Source: a virus
Reading direction: 5' to 3' (one strand)
IMG/VR virus record: IMGVR_UViG_3300034071_002022
Coordinates: 1-37,646 of that record
Length of the DNA stretch: 37,646 nucleotides
In this document: positions 21,303 through 28,934 of the stretch, piece after piece
Layout of the letters: every line of letters starts with the position of its first letter
Position numbering within the stretch: position 1 is the first letter of the stretch
Made by a program: the position numbers and the translations under genes
The notes under the pieces: generated by a model
Told to the model about the DNA's origin: nothing
Database searches by the model: none
The model's input: only the letters and a program-made list of their open reading frames with translations

Positions 21303-23596
21303 TATCCTAAACTACCTATTCCATAAAGATTAGCATTTGTAATCCTAGTTTCAACACCACTTTGAGGAACCACCGAGAATGAAGAAACTTTAGAACCAGC
21401 AGCAGATCCTCCACCAGCAGCAGCAGATGCAGATTGGACGATGGGTGGAAGAGTCATCATACCTTGCATATTTCCTCTGGAGAGAGGTGTAATTTGAGGT
21501 TTATTTACTGATTTTTTAAACGGAGTAGAGTTACTATCCGTCATTGCAACCAATTTATCAATTAAAGAAGTTCCAAGACGATTTACTGTATCGACAGGAA
21601 GAACATATTCTCCGGGTTGCAATGCAGCAAGTTGTCTGTCTGCTGTTGCTCCGCGAATATTCATTCCAGTATTTTCTTTAATTAGACCTCCACCCATTCT
21701 TTGAGGTATCATATTTCCTCTATAGTCAGTTGCTCCACTCCCTTTAAAATTTCTCCAAACTCCACCAGGACCGAAATGTTTTAATAAGAATGCTTCACTT
21801 CCAATTGCTTCTAATACCTCAGCACTCGCTCCAGACCTTTGACCTTGCTTATAAGTTCTTTCTAAACTTTCTACTTCTCCACCACCCTGAAGCATTAAAG
21901 GTTTATTAACTCCAGGTTTTTCATATTGATAAGGAGCATATTTAATCTTTGGATTTTTTGAATTTGGTTTTACTGGGAGTCGATCTTCTCTAAAACCTTT
22001 TAGTTCTCCCCATCCCTTCAAATCAAATCCAGGCATTCTATATTTTTCAATCGGTGTTCTGAGTGGTAATCTATCAAGATATTTTCTTCTGTCTGCAAAA
22101 GGATTTAATCTATCCCACCAAGGTCTAACATTAGTATTAATATTAGTGTTTCCTTGTGCTTGTCTATTTAATAATCTCTCTTGAGCATCTTGCATAGAAA
22201 CTTTTAAAGGTGTTCTACCAGTATTAAGTGCATCCCAAGCAGCGCGAGAAGATGACCTTTTTGAATTTTCCGCAATACCACCACCTTGTAGTTTAATTAC
22301 TCCACCCTCTTGAAGTCTAGGTAGGGGCATTCGAGGCATTGCAAAATTTCCTCCAACCATTCCACCAGAATTATATAATGTTCCCATTTTAGGTTTATTT
22401 GCACCAGGACCACCATATTGTCTATTCAATCCAAGAAAAGTTTCTGCACCAACAGCATCAACTGTCTTTTTATTCATAACAATTTCTCCAGGTTGAGCAA
22501 CGATCATTTGAGTATCTGGACCAAACCCAGATACCTTTTCTCCTGTGTTGGTGTCTATCCCATCATATCCACCCATCACAGTTCCACCGCGAGCAGCACC
22601 TTGCAATAATCCATAAGGTGTTGTTGGGCCCATATCACCAACGCCACCAACACCCTGAACTCCTAATCCCTTTCCAGTCTGTGCTCTTGCTTTGTTTGCT
22701 GCTTGAACGGGTGCTGCTTGTCTTTGTCCAGTAACTTCATTTGCTACTGCTGCTAGACCAACAGCAGCTGCTGGAACAGCAAACCAAGGATTTAATGCTA
22801 AACCTTTAACTGCCCTTGCAATTCCTGGTATTAACTTAACTAGTTTTCCAGTAAAAAATCCTACTATCTTTAAAGTATTTCTAACAAACTTTCCAAAAGG
22901 AGTGAAGAATAAAACCGCAGCACCTAGTAAAGCAGGCCACCAGTCTTTTAAAAATCTACTAATAACTTCTATCTTTCTTTTATTTGCAGGATCACCCAAC
23001 CAATCCATTAACTGAGTAAATGCCCTACCAAGTAATGTGAAGAATATAAATCTCCAGATACGATCTATGATACTTTGAAAAGGTGCAAGAAGTTTTTTTG
23101 CTGCACCCGATACTGCTGATATTCCTCTTTTAAATCCTTCTAAACCTTCTTCTCTCTTAGTTCTTTTTTGCGACTCTTTATCTCTTCTTTCTTCCTCACT
23201 TTTTTTCTTTCTGAATTTTAGAATCATTGCTAAGGTATTAGCAATAGATTCTAGTGGTTTTCCAATAGAAAGTGTTCCTTGCTGAAGTTGAGAATCTTGT
23301 TTAGAAATTTTAGCAGGAAGTGCTAAAGTTTTTTTAGAAGGTCTTAATAATTTTGTTGTTGCAACTTTATCTGCAGTTATCTTTTCTTTCTTTGGACTAA
23401 ACCTACCCTTCTTTCCTCTTACTCTTTTTCTTTCATTAGCAAGAATAGCAAGTTCTTCTTGGGGTAATTTTTTTGAACCAGTAACAATCGCTTCCTTAAG
23501 TAGAGTCAGATAAGTATCATAATCAAGGTCGAAAACATCCTCAAGACCCAGTAATCTTAGAATTCTTTCATCGATTTGTTCTGATACTGGGTTCAT
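21302..23596 (-). CDS. Tape-measure-like tail protein, 764 aa
   Basis: It is the first long gene after the gp26-like/frameshift pair, the usual place of the tape measure. The N-terminal 160 residues are charged and helical (EERKRDK-type runs). A hydrophobic block follows (SIIDRIWRFIFFTLLGRAFT at 175-194, PALLGAAVLFFTPFGKFV at 221-238). Two copies of a QPGE motif are seen, AQPGEIVMNKKTVDAVG (367-383) and LQPGEYVLPVDTVNRLG, a repeat typical of phage tape measures and inner-tail proteins. Many Gly-Gly turns separate modules in the second half. The IDRI..F.FFT block recurs in the 991-aa protein, so the two look paralogous. T4 gp29 is the functional analogue. Which of the two sets tail length is not decidable here. 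Confidence 0.7.
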   Translation of the reverse strand: MNPVSEQIDERILRLLGLEDVFDLDYDTYLTLLKEAIVTGSKKLPQEELAILANERKRVRGKKGRFSPKKEKITADKVATTKLLRPSKKTLALPAKISKQDSQLQQGTLSIGKPLESIANTLAMILKFRKKKSEEERRDKESQKRTKREEGLEGFKRGISAVSGAAKKLLAPFQSIIDRIWRFIFFTLLGRAFTQLMDWLGDPANKRKIEVISRFLKDWWPALLGAAVLFFTPFGKFVRNTLKIVGFFTGKLVKLIPGIARAVKGLALNPWFAVPAAAVGLAAVANEVTGQRQAAPVQAANKARAQTGKGLGVQGVGGVGDMGPTTPYGLLQGAARGGTVMGGYDGIDTNTGEKVSGFGPDTQMIVAQPGEIVMNKKTVDAVGAETFLGLNRQYGGPGANKPKMGTLYNSGGMVGGNFAMPRMPLPRLQEGGVIKLQGGGIAENSKRSSSRAAWDALNTGRTPLKVSMQDAQERLLNRQAQGNTNINTNVRPWWDRLNPFADRRKYLDRLPLRTPIEKYRMPGFDLKGWGELKGFREDRLPVKPNSKNPKIKYAPYQYEKPGVNKPLMLQGGGEVESLERTYKQGQRSGASAEVLEAIGSEAFLLKHFGPGGVWRNFKGSGATDYRGNMIPQRMGGGLIKENTGMNIRGATADRQLAALQPGEYVLPVDTVNRLGTSLIDKLVAMTDSNSTPFKKSVNKPQITPLSRGNMQGMMTLPPIVQSASAAAGGGSAAGSKVSSFSVVPQSGVETRITNANLYGIGSLG

Positions 23597-23597
23597 T

Positions 23598-23777
23598 TTA
23601 TCGCTGTTGTTGCTGTTGTAGTTTTAGTTCTTCTTCTTCCAGATGTTGTTTCAATAAGATTACATAAATGTCCCTCTCCCAAGGCATCATATTTTCAATC
23701 TCTGTTAATGAATATTTATGATACTGCATCAAAGCAAAATTTAACCTGAAGTAATTCTCCAGGTCCATATGACTCAT
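23598..23777 (-). CDS. 59-codon ORF, probable -1 frameshift extension of the gp26-like chaperone
   Basis: The frame reads MSHMDLENYFRLNFALMQYH and ends in a Gln-rich tail before TAA, 1 base before the tape-measure-like start. The MMPWERDIYVILLKQHLEEE stretch is typical of short C-terminal (T) parts of tail-assembly chaperones. Its frame is exactly -1 relative to the upstream gp26-like gene, and a TTTTTTC heptamer lies 8 bases before its ATG; a -1 slip gives a fusion with R-I-G as linker. Independent initiation is also possible: AGGGA lies 8 bases before a second ATG at 23768. I favour the fusion because of the gene order chaperone, slip site, tape measure. Both products might be made. Confidence 0.72.
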   Translation of the reverse strand: MSHMDLENYFRLNFALMQYHKYSLTEIENMMPWERDIYVILLKQHLEEEELKLQQQQQR

Positions 23778-23779
23778 CC

Positions 23780-24499
23780 CTATGCGAAAAAAGATGATAA
23801 CCCTTCTAGAACAACTTCACTTTCAACTTCAGTATTTGGATTCTTAACTTTGATTTTATGAGAGAGTCTAGGCATCGTTTCAAAGAACTTTTCAATTTCT
23901 TTAAATTGAGTAGAGTTCATTTGATCAAGAAACTCCATCAGTTCTTTTTTAGTTACATCAGCAGTGGACCAAACCTCTTCTTCTGTATAAATCTTATCAA
24001 TACAAGAAGAGATCAACTCGAATGATTGATCCATTGTATTATCCGCAGTAAAATCAAAGTTACTCTTAATAAACTGATCAAGTGATGGATATTTCATTTC
24101 CATCATAATCGAATCATCAACTTTGATTTGTTTGATATGATCGGGATTTTTTTGAACTTGAATATCATCTACATTAATTTTCACAGGAACTGTGGTTTCT
24201 CCATCGTCTGGGCAAATGATATTGACTTCAATTTCTTCCCCTACAGACTTTCCACGAATGTTTAGGAAGAGATATTCAATATCAAACGTTGGAAGTGATT
24301 CTACTTTAATTCCTTTTGTTTCAATGCAATTTTTAATTACAGTCTTAATAGCATTTGTAATTTGTTTTGTATCTTCTGATTCCAATGCAAGAACTAAGAG
24401 TTTTTCTTCTCTTACAAGAAAAGGTCTATATTTAATCTCTTGTCCAGTCGAAGGCAATTCAAGAGTATACGATGGTGTAGAAATCTTAGGTAAAGGCAT
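23780..24499 (-). CDS. gp26: gp26-like baseplate hub / tail-assembly chaperone, 239 aa
   Basis: The protein starts MPLPKISTPSYTLELPSTGQ; the segments IKYRPFLVREEKLLVLALES and DIEYLFLNIRGKSVGEEIEV follow the T4 gp26-type baseplate protein family (T4 gp26 is 208 aa, required for hub assembly). It is preceded by a GATAAATA late promoter and AGGAC before the ATG. It ends ...LSSFFA at a U UUU UUC slippery site two codons before the TAG, from which a -1 shift would add 62 residues. Position just upstream of the tape-measure-like genes matches lambda G and similar chaperones. The short form would be abundant and the extended form rare. The N-terminal half is beta-rich, the last third helical (EFLDQMNSTQFKEIEKFF). 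Confidence 0.78.
   Translation of the reverse strand: MPLPKISTPSYTLELPSTGQEIKYRPFLVREEKLLVLALESEDTKQITNAIKTVIKNCIETKGIKVESLPTFDIEYLFLNIRGKSVGEEIEVNIICPDDGETTVPVKINVDDIQVQKNPDHIKQIKVDDSIMMEMKYPSLDQFIKSNFDFTADNTMDQSFELISSCIDKIYTEEEVWSTADVTKKELMEFLDQMNSTQFKEIEKFFETMPRLSHKIKVKNPNTEVESEVVLEGLSSFFA
23786..23792 (-). other. Candidate -1 ribosomal frameshift site T TTT TTC
   Basis: On the minus strand TTTTTTC (23792 to 23786) lies in the phase X XXY YYZ relative to the gp26-like frame (TCT TTT TTC GCA TAG). The zero-frame stop follows two codons later. After a -1 slip, reading continues CGC ATA GGG ATG AGT in the frame of the 59-codon ORF. A perfect 8-bp hairpin (acctggag, loop aatta, cttcaggt; 23764-23744) begins 21 nt downstream, further than the usual 5-9 nt, so a stimulator is uncertain. 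Confidence 0.7.
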
Positions 24500-24526
24500 A
24501 ATGTCCTATAGAAACTTCAGTGTGAT

Positions 24527-24534
24527 TATTTATC
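24527..24534 (-). promoter_or_regulatory. T4-type late promoter, GATAAATA
   Basis: Read on the minus strand, GATAAATA (24534 to 24527) ends 27 nt before the ATG of the gp26-like gene. Sequence and spacing match the element before the 1955-aa gene, so it probably starts the late transcript for the tail-hub operon. Confidence 0.78.
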
Positions 24535-24564
24535 GTAATATTAGAATAAGGTAAAATCTTCAGT

Positions 24565-25593
24565 CTATACAACAATATTGCCACCTCCAGGATTAACTTC
24601 ACCCGGATTTGTTCCTATACGTCTTGTTCTTAAGGCAACAACAGGTTCTGCTGGAAATCCAGGAGGACTTCCGGGAACAGGTCCTGGTGGAATGACATCA
24701 CCCTCAGGTGTTGTTATAGGAGGAATTCCTGGTGCTGTTGGTTGATTTGGTTCTTGAGGTAATTCGTTATTAGATCTCTTTGTCAGGTATCGAGTATAAG
24801 TAAAAGAAACAGTTACCTTGAGAAGTTGAGAAGAATCATAAGATACTGGGATGGAATTCAAACTAATTGGATATGCTTGCATAAATTTATATTGCAAATA
24901 TTGTCCTTTAAAATCTCTTTCAAATTTATTGATGAACAAATTGTCAGTTTGATATTGCTCAGGAAATCTAATTCTATAATAAAATTGACGAGTGTCTAAA
25001 CCTAATGCATCTTGTTCATTTGCAATATACTGCATCCATTTCTCAAAGAACCATAAAACATTATAATTACCATCAGATCTTCCATGATCTACATAAAAAG
25101 TGAAATCAACACGATCATCATATGCTCTACGATATGCGTGTCTCTCAGTAATACCAGTATAATCATCCGTGATCTCATTCGTCATAAATGATGACCCAGG
25201 AAGAGATGCTTCAGAGCAAGATAACGATATTAGTTCTTTATTAATTGTAAAGTTCAATCCTTTTTCAGTTAACCAAGAAATTACTGGTGCAGGAGGATTG
25301 AACCAGCATTGATAATTTGATGTTAATGCAGGCCGAAGAAGTTTTTCTTTAATTTGAAAATTACTTTTTATAGATGGTGCTATATTGGCACCAAAAGGTT
25401 GTGATGCAGTTCCTCCATTACCAGGACTTGTTCCGCTTCCTGATGTTGTTTGACTTGGAACTTGAGGAACTCCAGGTGCTGTGGTTGGGTTACTTGTTGG
25501 AATAGGATCAAAAGGGACAGCTGGAGTACCCGTATTCTGTCCTGGTCCAGAAAAATCAGGTATCGGTAGTGTTGGATTGGGACTTTCCGCCAT
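24565..25593 (-). CDS. gp54: gp54-like baseplate tail-tube initiator, 342 aa
   Basis: The core (about 75-290) shows the tail-tube-like pattern of T4 gp54: CSEASLPGSSF, RVDFTFYVDHG, LWFFEKWMQYIANEQ, KFMQAYPISLNSIPVSYDSS, LKVTVSFTYTRYL. In T4, gp54 caps the baseplate with gp48 and primes tube assembly; gp48 is encoded 1 kb away on the other strand. Unlike T4 gp54 (320 aa), it has Pro/Gly/Thr-rich extensions at both ends (1-70 and about 295-342, e.g. VIPPGPVPGSPPGFP). Its ATG is 2 bases from the plus-strand late promoter, so the two promoters overlap. A generic tube-fold paralogue is the alternative. Confidence 0.7.
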   Translation of the reverse strand: MAESPNPTLPIPDFSGPGQNTGTPAVPFDPIPTSNPTTAPGVPQVPSQTTSGSGTSPGNGGTASQPFGANIAPSIKSNFQIKEKLLRPALTSNYQCWFNPPAPVISWLTEKGLNFTINKELISLSCSEASLPGSSFMTNEITDDYTGITERHAYRRAYDDRVDFTFYVDHGRSDGNYNVLWFFEKWMQYIANEQDALGLDTRQFYYRIRFPEQYQTDNLFINKFERDFKGQYLQYKFMQAYPISLNSIPVSYDSSQLLKVTVSFTYTRYLTKRSNNELPQEPNQPTAPGIPPITTPEGDVIPPGPVPGSPPGFPAEPVVALRTRRIGTNPGEVNPGGGNIVV

Positions 25594-25594
25594 C

Positions 25595-25602
25595 TATAAA
25601 TA
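25595..25602 (+). promoter_or_regulatory. T4-type late promoter, TATAAATA
   Basis: A perfect TATAAATA lies on the plus strand, 20 nt before the gp4 start at 25623 and 1 nt outside the start codon of the opposing gp54-like gene. It probably drives the plus-strand late operon gp4 to gp53. A minus-strand TATAAGTA (25614 to 25607) is a poor match and close to the gp54 start. Confidence 0.85.
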
Positions 25603-25622
25603 GATTTACTTATATATTATGT

Positions 25623-26072
25623 ATGCTGGAAATGGCAGAAAGTCTTAAGAGTATCTACAAACCATCTTATCCAGAAAAGTATAAAGGTGATGCTTCAAAT
25701 ATAATTTGTAGAAGTAGTTGGGAACGTAAGTTTTGTTATTACTGTGATCATAATCCAAGTATTATTTCTTGGGCATCAGAAGAATTTTGTATTTCTTATT
25801 TGTCTCCTGTGGATGGCAGAGTTCATCGATACTTCCCAGATTACCTTATCAAGGTCCAAGAGTCAACAGGTAAGATTAAAACTTACGTGATTGAAGTGAA
25901 ACCAAAGAAACAAACAGTTCCACCAAAACAAAAATCAAGAGTGACTAAATCATATCTACATGAATGTAGAACTTATGCGGTCAATCAAGCAAAGTGGAAG
26001 GCAGCTCAAGAATGGTGTGCAGATAGAATGTTAGAATTTAAAGTCATCACAGAAGAGGAGTTATTCAACTGA
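25623..26072 (+). CDS. gp4: gp4 head completion protein (PD-(D/E)XK-like), 149 aa
   Basis: The sequence follows the T4 gp4 (gp50/gp4) head-completion family: SSWERKFCYYCDHNPSIISW, then RVHRYFPDYLIK and YVIEVKPKKQ. Glu34 in WER, Asp73 in FPDY and Glu91-x-Lys93 resemble the TnsA/PD-(D/E)XK arrangement; in T4 the protein is needed to finish the filled head before tail joining. The ATG at 25623 lies about 14 nt downstream of the expected transcript start; an in-frame ATG at 25632 (MAESLKSIYKPS) is equally good, and neither has a strong ribosome site. Its TGA overlaps the next ATG (TGATG). Confidence 0.85.
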   Translation: MLEMAESLKSIYKPSYPEKYKGDASNIICRSSWERKFCYYCDHNPSIISWASEEFCISYLSPVDGRVHRYFPDYLIKVQESTGKIKTYVIEVKPKKQTVPPKQKSRVTKSYLHECRTYAVNQAKWKAAQEWCADRMLEFKVITEEELFN

Positions 26073-26461
26073 TGGCAGAAGGTTTCGGTCAGTACGTAGG
26101 AACAGGAACACCAAGAACCAAAGAACTTCTTAAGAGAGTTGAGGAAGGGGGAATGACTGACCCTGAAGATATTATGCTACTCATTATGGATATTTTTAAG
26201 GAAGAAGTATTATATCCAGAAGTAGGAAAGTTTTATACCTTCATTTATAATCCTAAAACTCCAAACATTGAATATGATCAACATCCATTGATTGCTTGTA
26301 CAGAACTTCAAAGGTGGGGGTTTAAGGGAATCAATTTTCATTGGAGACAACCAAGACAGTATACTTGGGAAGAAGTTTCGGGAAAACTTCACGTTGTTAA
26401 GTATAATGAGTTGGATGAGTTAGTTTCATTGCAGTATGGAAAATTCCGTCTAAATAAATAA
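26072..26461 (+). CDS. Conserved phage protein, 129 aa, probably virion-associated
   Basis: It is coupled to gp4 by TGATG. The N-terminal part is Gly/Thr-rich (MAEGFGQYVGTGTPRTKELL); the centre FYTFIYNPKTPNIEYDQHPL and RWGFKGINFHW follows a pattern I associate with a widespread short phage family (F-x-Y-x-P-K-T...Y-D-x-x-P-L...G-F-x-G-x-N-x-H). Function is unknown to me. The location between gp4 and gp48 in a late operon suggests a structural or assembly role. There is no signal peptide or membrane segment. The stop region contains CTAAATA (26450-26456), a weak late-motif variant. Confidence 0.75.
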   Translation: MAEGFGQYVGTGTPRTKELLKRVEEGGMTDPEDIMLLIMDIFKEEVLYPEVGKFYTFIYNPKTPNIEYDQHPLIACTELQRWGFKGINFHWRQPRQYTWEEVSGKLHVVKYNELDELVSLQYGKFRLNK

Positions 26462-26474
26462 AAAACTCCTGTAA

Positions 26475-26537
26475 ATGTCTCATACTCTACAAAAAATTGA
26501 GATCAATAATCCTCTTGTAGGTGAGGAGGAGTTCTGA
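26475..26537 (+). CDS. Candidate 20-aa micro-ORF coupled to gp48
   Basis: A 20-codon frame (MSHTLQKIEINNPLVGEEEF) starts at 26475 and stops at a TGA sharing its last base with the gp48 ATG (TGATG). The gp48 ribosome site gaggaggag lies inside its last codons. The arrangement would couple gp48 translation to reading of the short frame. It has no clear ribosome site of its own, so it may be incidental. I list it because the overlap matches the style of real gene junctions here. Confidence 0.35.
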   Translation: MSHTLQKIEINNPLVGEEEF

Positions 26538-27919
26538 TGGCAGAAGTAACTATAGGAAATCCTTTATCATATAAAAACAGAACGATATATCCTGGTTATC
26601 AAGATGATGGATTTACTTTTATCACATATCTAGCATCAAAAACAGAAGCAGAAAGAGTTGCATCTACATATGGAGAAAGCTTTGTATCTAATGATGGACT
26701 AAATCCTCCTCAAAAATATTATGTTACGATTGGAGGATATAATAAAGGTTCTAGTAATTTTGGCGTTTTCCCTCCGGGACAAGATAGAAGTATATTAAGT
26801 GGTATTAGTAATAATGATCTTTCACTTGCTATAAAGCAAGATCGAAATTTTTACAATACCGTAAATCAATCTCCAAGTAATCCAAATTCACCAATACCTA
26901 TACCAACATCTCCATTTAATCCAAATCAACCAGGAACACCAGGAACACCAGCACCAAGTCCCGACCAAGAAGGTGGTTCAACTCCAATCAATCCAACACC
27001 AGCAAACCCATCAACTCCACCCCCAGAAAAAGCGTTTTTAACCTATCCACTTAAAATGAAAGATGATCAAGATAGGATTATGTTTGAGGCATATGAATAT
27101 CAATCTGGAGGTAGATTGGGTGGAGGAAATTTTGGCGATTTAAATCCCGTCAGATACATAAATCCAAAAGGAAAAGTTGTCTTACCAATCCAATCTGCAA
27201 TTACAGATCAAAATGCTGTCGGTTGGGAATCTGACTCATTGAATCCTATTGAAATTGAAGCGGCAAAATTATCAAGAGATTTAATGACTATGAATACTGC
27301 AAATAGTGATATTGGGACTGAGGCTGCTAAAATATTAAGTCAGGCACTTGGAAGAGCAAAAACAGGATCACAAGTTCCAGGTGCAAATGAGGCAGTAAGA
27401 ACTTACTTAGTTGGTCAAGCAATAGGTGTTAATAATCTACTTTCAAGATTACAAGGACAAGTTCTTAATCCAAACTTAGAACTTCTATTTCAAGGACCAC
27501 AGCTAAGACCATTTAGTTTTACATTTAAACTTTCAGCAAGAGAAATAGGTGAAGCAAGAGAAATCAAACAAATCATAAAATATTTTAAAAAAAATATGGC
27601 AGTTAAAAAAGAAAATTCTATATTTCTAAGAGCACCTAATGTCTTTAAAATTCAATATCAATATGGAGCAGGAAGACCACATCCAGGTCTTAACTTAATC
27701 AAGATGTGTGCTCTTACAAACTGTTCTGTCGATTATACTCCTCTTGGAAGTTATATGACTTATGAGGATGGAACTATGGTTGCATATACAATATCATTAT
27801 CATTCCAAGAACTTACTCCAATTTATGATACTGATTATGATGATGAATTTAAATATGGTGACTTAGCAGGAACAGTTCCCGCAACTTATTACACACTAGG
27901 AAACGGTATAGGACCATAA
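26537..27919 (+). CDS. gp48: gp48 baseplate tail-tube cap, 460 aa
   Basis: The C-terminal half matches T4 gp48: LNPNLELLFQGPQLRPFSFT, REIGEAREIKQIIKYFKKNM, MCALTNCSVDYTPLGSYMTY, SLSFQELTPIYDTDYDDEF. gp48 binds the central hub and, with gp54, starts tube polymerisation. An N-terminal domain (about 1-95) and a Pro/Asn/Thr-rich linker (about 115-165) are extra compared with T4 gp48 (364 aa). A perfect AGGAGG-type ribosome site precedes the ATG at 26537. It is followed after 1 base by gp53. The paired tube initiator gp54 is transcribed divergently from beside gp4. Confidence 0.9.
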   Translation: MAEVTIGNPLSYKNRTIYPGYQDDGFTFITYLASKTEAERVASTYGESFVSNDGLNPPQKYYVTIGGYNKGSSNFGVFPPGQDRSILSGISNNDLSLAIKQDRNFYNTVNQSPSNPNSPIPIPTSPFNPNQPGTPGTPAPSPDQEGGSTPINPTPANPSTPPPEKAFLTYPLKMKDDQDRIMFEAYEYQSGGRLGGGNFGDLNPVRYINPKGKVVLPIQSAITDQNAVGWESDSLNPIEIEAAKLSRDLMTMNTANSDIGTEAAKILSQALGRAKTGSQVPGANEAVRTYLVGQAIGVNNLLSRLQGQVLNPNLELLFQGPQLRPFSFTFKLSAREIGEAREIKQIIKYFKKNMAVKKENSIFLRAPNVFKIQYQYGAGRPHPGLNLIKMCALTNCSVDYTPLGSYMTYEDGTMVAYTISLSFQELTPIYDTDYDDEFKYGDLAGTVPATYYTLGNGIGP

Positions 27920-27920
27920 A

Positions 27921-28934
27921 ATGACTAAACCATACTTCAGACAAGTTCCTAACTTCGAATATGTCTCCAGAAACCCAGGAGAAAAATATATCTCAGAATA
28001 CATTCCCGTTAAGAATTTATTCAAACGTGGAAAACTACGTGAAGATATCTTTGGCAATTTAAACTTTTTTGAGAAGTATTCAATTGTAGGTGATGAAAGA
28101 CCCGATAATGTTGCTAATAAGTTCTATGGAGACTCAACTTTAGATTGGGTAGTTCTTCTTTCAAATAATATTCTGAATATTCAATCAGAATGGCCAATGA
28201 CTCAAAGAACTTTTGATAAGGTAATGTTAGAAAAGTATGGTTCTTATGATAACTTATACAATGGAGTTCGTTACTATGAGACTGAAGAAATCAAAAACTC
28301 ATTAGGAGTCACAGTTCTCAAAGGTGGTTTAAGACTTACTCAGACTTGGAAAACTAATGGAAACTTTATCGAGACAATCAACTCAAAAATTGCATCCATC
28401 TCTGCTACTCCTGATGGTGGCGTAACTCCAAGCAAAACAGTAAACGTTTTTATGTTTGATAATATTCCTGCAGAGGTGGGTGAGCAAGTTCTAATTGATG
28501 GAGTTTCCGAAAAACAATATAACGGAAGACAAGTAATTACATCAATATTTGGAAATTACTTTACCTATGAACTTCCAGAAATACCAAATGTTGTTCTTCC
28601 TACAGTATCTACATCGGGTCAGGAACAAGTCATTTATACAGTATCAGAAAATTCAATAAACAGCAGTCCTACCAATCCACGTTATTATGAATACTGGGAT
28701 GCTGGTCTTGGTAGTTCAGTCCTAGTTCCTGCAACTTCATTTGTAAAAGTAGTTACTAATTATGAGTATGAATCTGAAATTGAAGATAATAAAAGAAACA
28801 TTTACGTTCTCAAACCAAGATATCTAAACGTAGTCTTTAATGATCTTGATGAAGTATTTCCATATAAAAAAGGTTCTCAGCAATACGTTTCTGAGAACCT
28901 TAAGCGCGGTGATAATATCAGACTTTATGAATGA
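27921..28934 (+). CDS. gp53: gp53 baseplate wedge protein, 337 aa
   Basis: The motif ERPDNVANKFYGDSTLDWVV then LLSNNILNIQSEWPM corresponds to the LysM-like core of T4 gp53 (the last wedge component, joining wedges round the hub). It is longer than T4 gp53 (196 aa): residues about 145-245 hold an insertion (VNVFMFDNIPAEVGEQVLID, then YNGRQVITSIFGNYFTYELP) that resembles a module repeated in the 1955-aa protein. AGGA precedes the ATG. The last 25 codons include an 11-bp inverted repeat that acts as terminator for the opposing gp32. Its TGA abuts the gp32 stop without a gap. Confidence 0.87.
   Translation: MTKPYFRQVPNFEYVSRNPGEKYISEYIPVKNLFKRGKLREDIFGNLNFFEKYSIVGDERPDNVANKFYGDSTLDWVVLLSNNILNIQSEWPMTQRTFDKVMLEKYGSYDNLYNGVRYYETEEIKNSLGVTVLKGGLRLTQTWKTNGNFIETINSKIASISATPDGGVTPSKTVNVFMFDNIPAEVGEQVLIDGVSEKQYNGRQVITSIFGNYFTYELPEIPNVVLPTVSTSGQEQVIYTVSENSINSSPTNPRYYEYWDAGLGSSVLVPATSFVKVVTNYEYESEIEDNKRNIYVLKPRYLNVVFNDLDEVFPYKKGSQQYVSENLKRGDNIRLYE
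28866..28901 (-). terminator. gp32 terminator inside the gp53 coding sequence
   Basis: An 11-bp perfect inverted repeat (aaggttctcag and ctgagaacctt; 28870-28880 and 28891-28901) with a 10-nt loop is followed, in the minus direction only, by a run of six T (28871-28866). It lies 34-70 bases beyond the gp32 stop, within codons for GSQQYVSENL of gp53. In the plus direction no T run follows, so it is unidirectional. Confidence 0.85.

Noticed and set aside
28866-28901. Bidirectional terminator for gp53 and gp32
   Set aside because: A T run follows the stem only in the minus direction, and in the plus direction it lies before the gp53 stop, so only gp32 is served.
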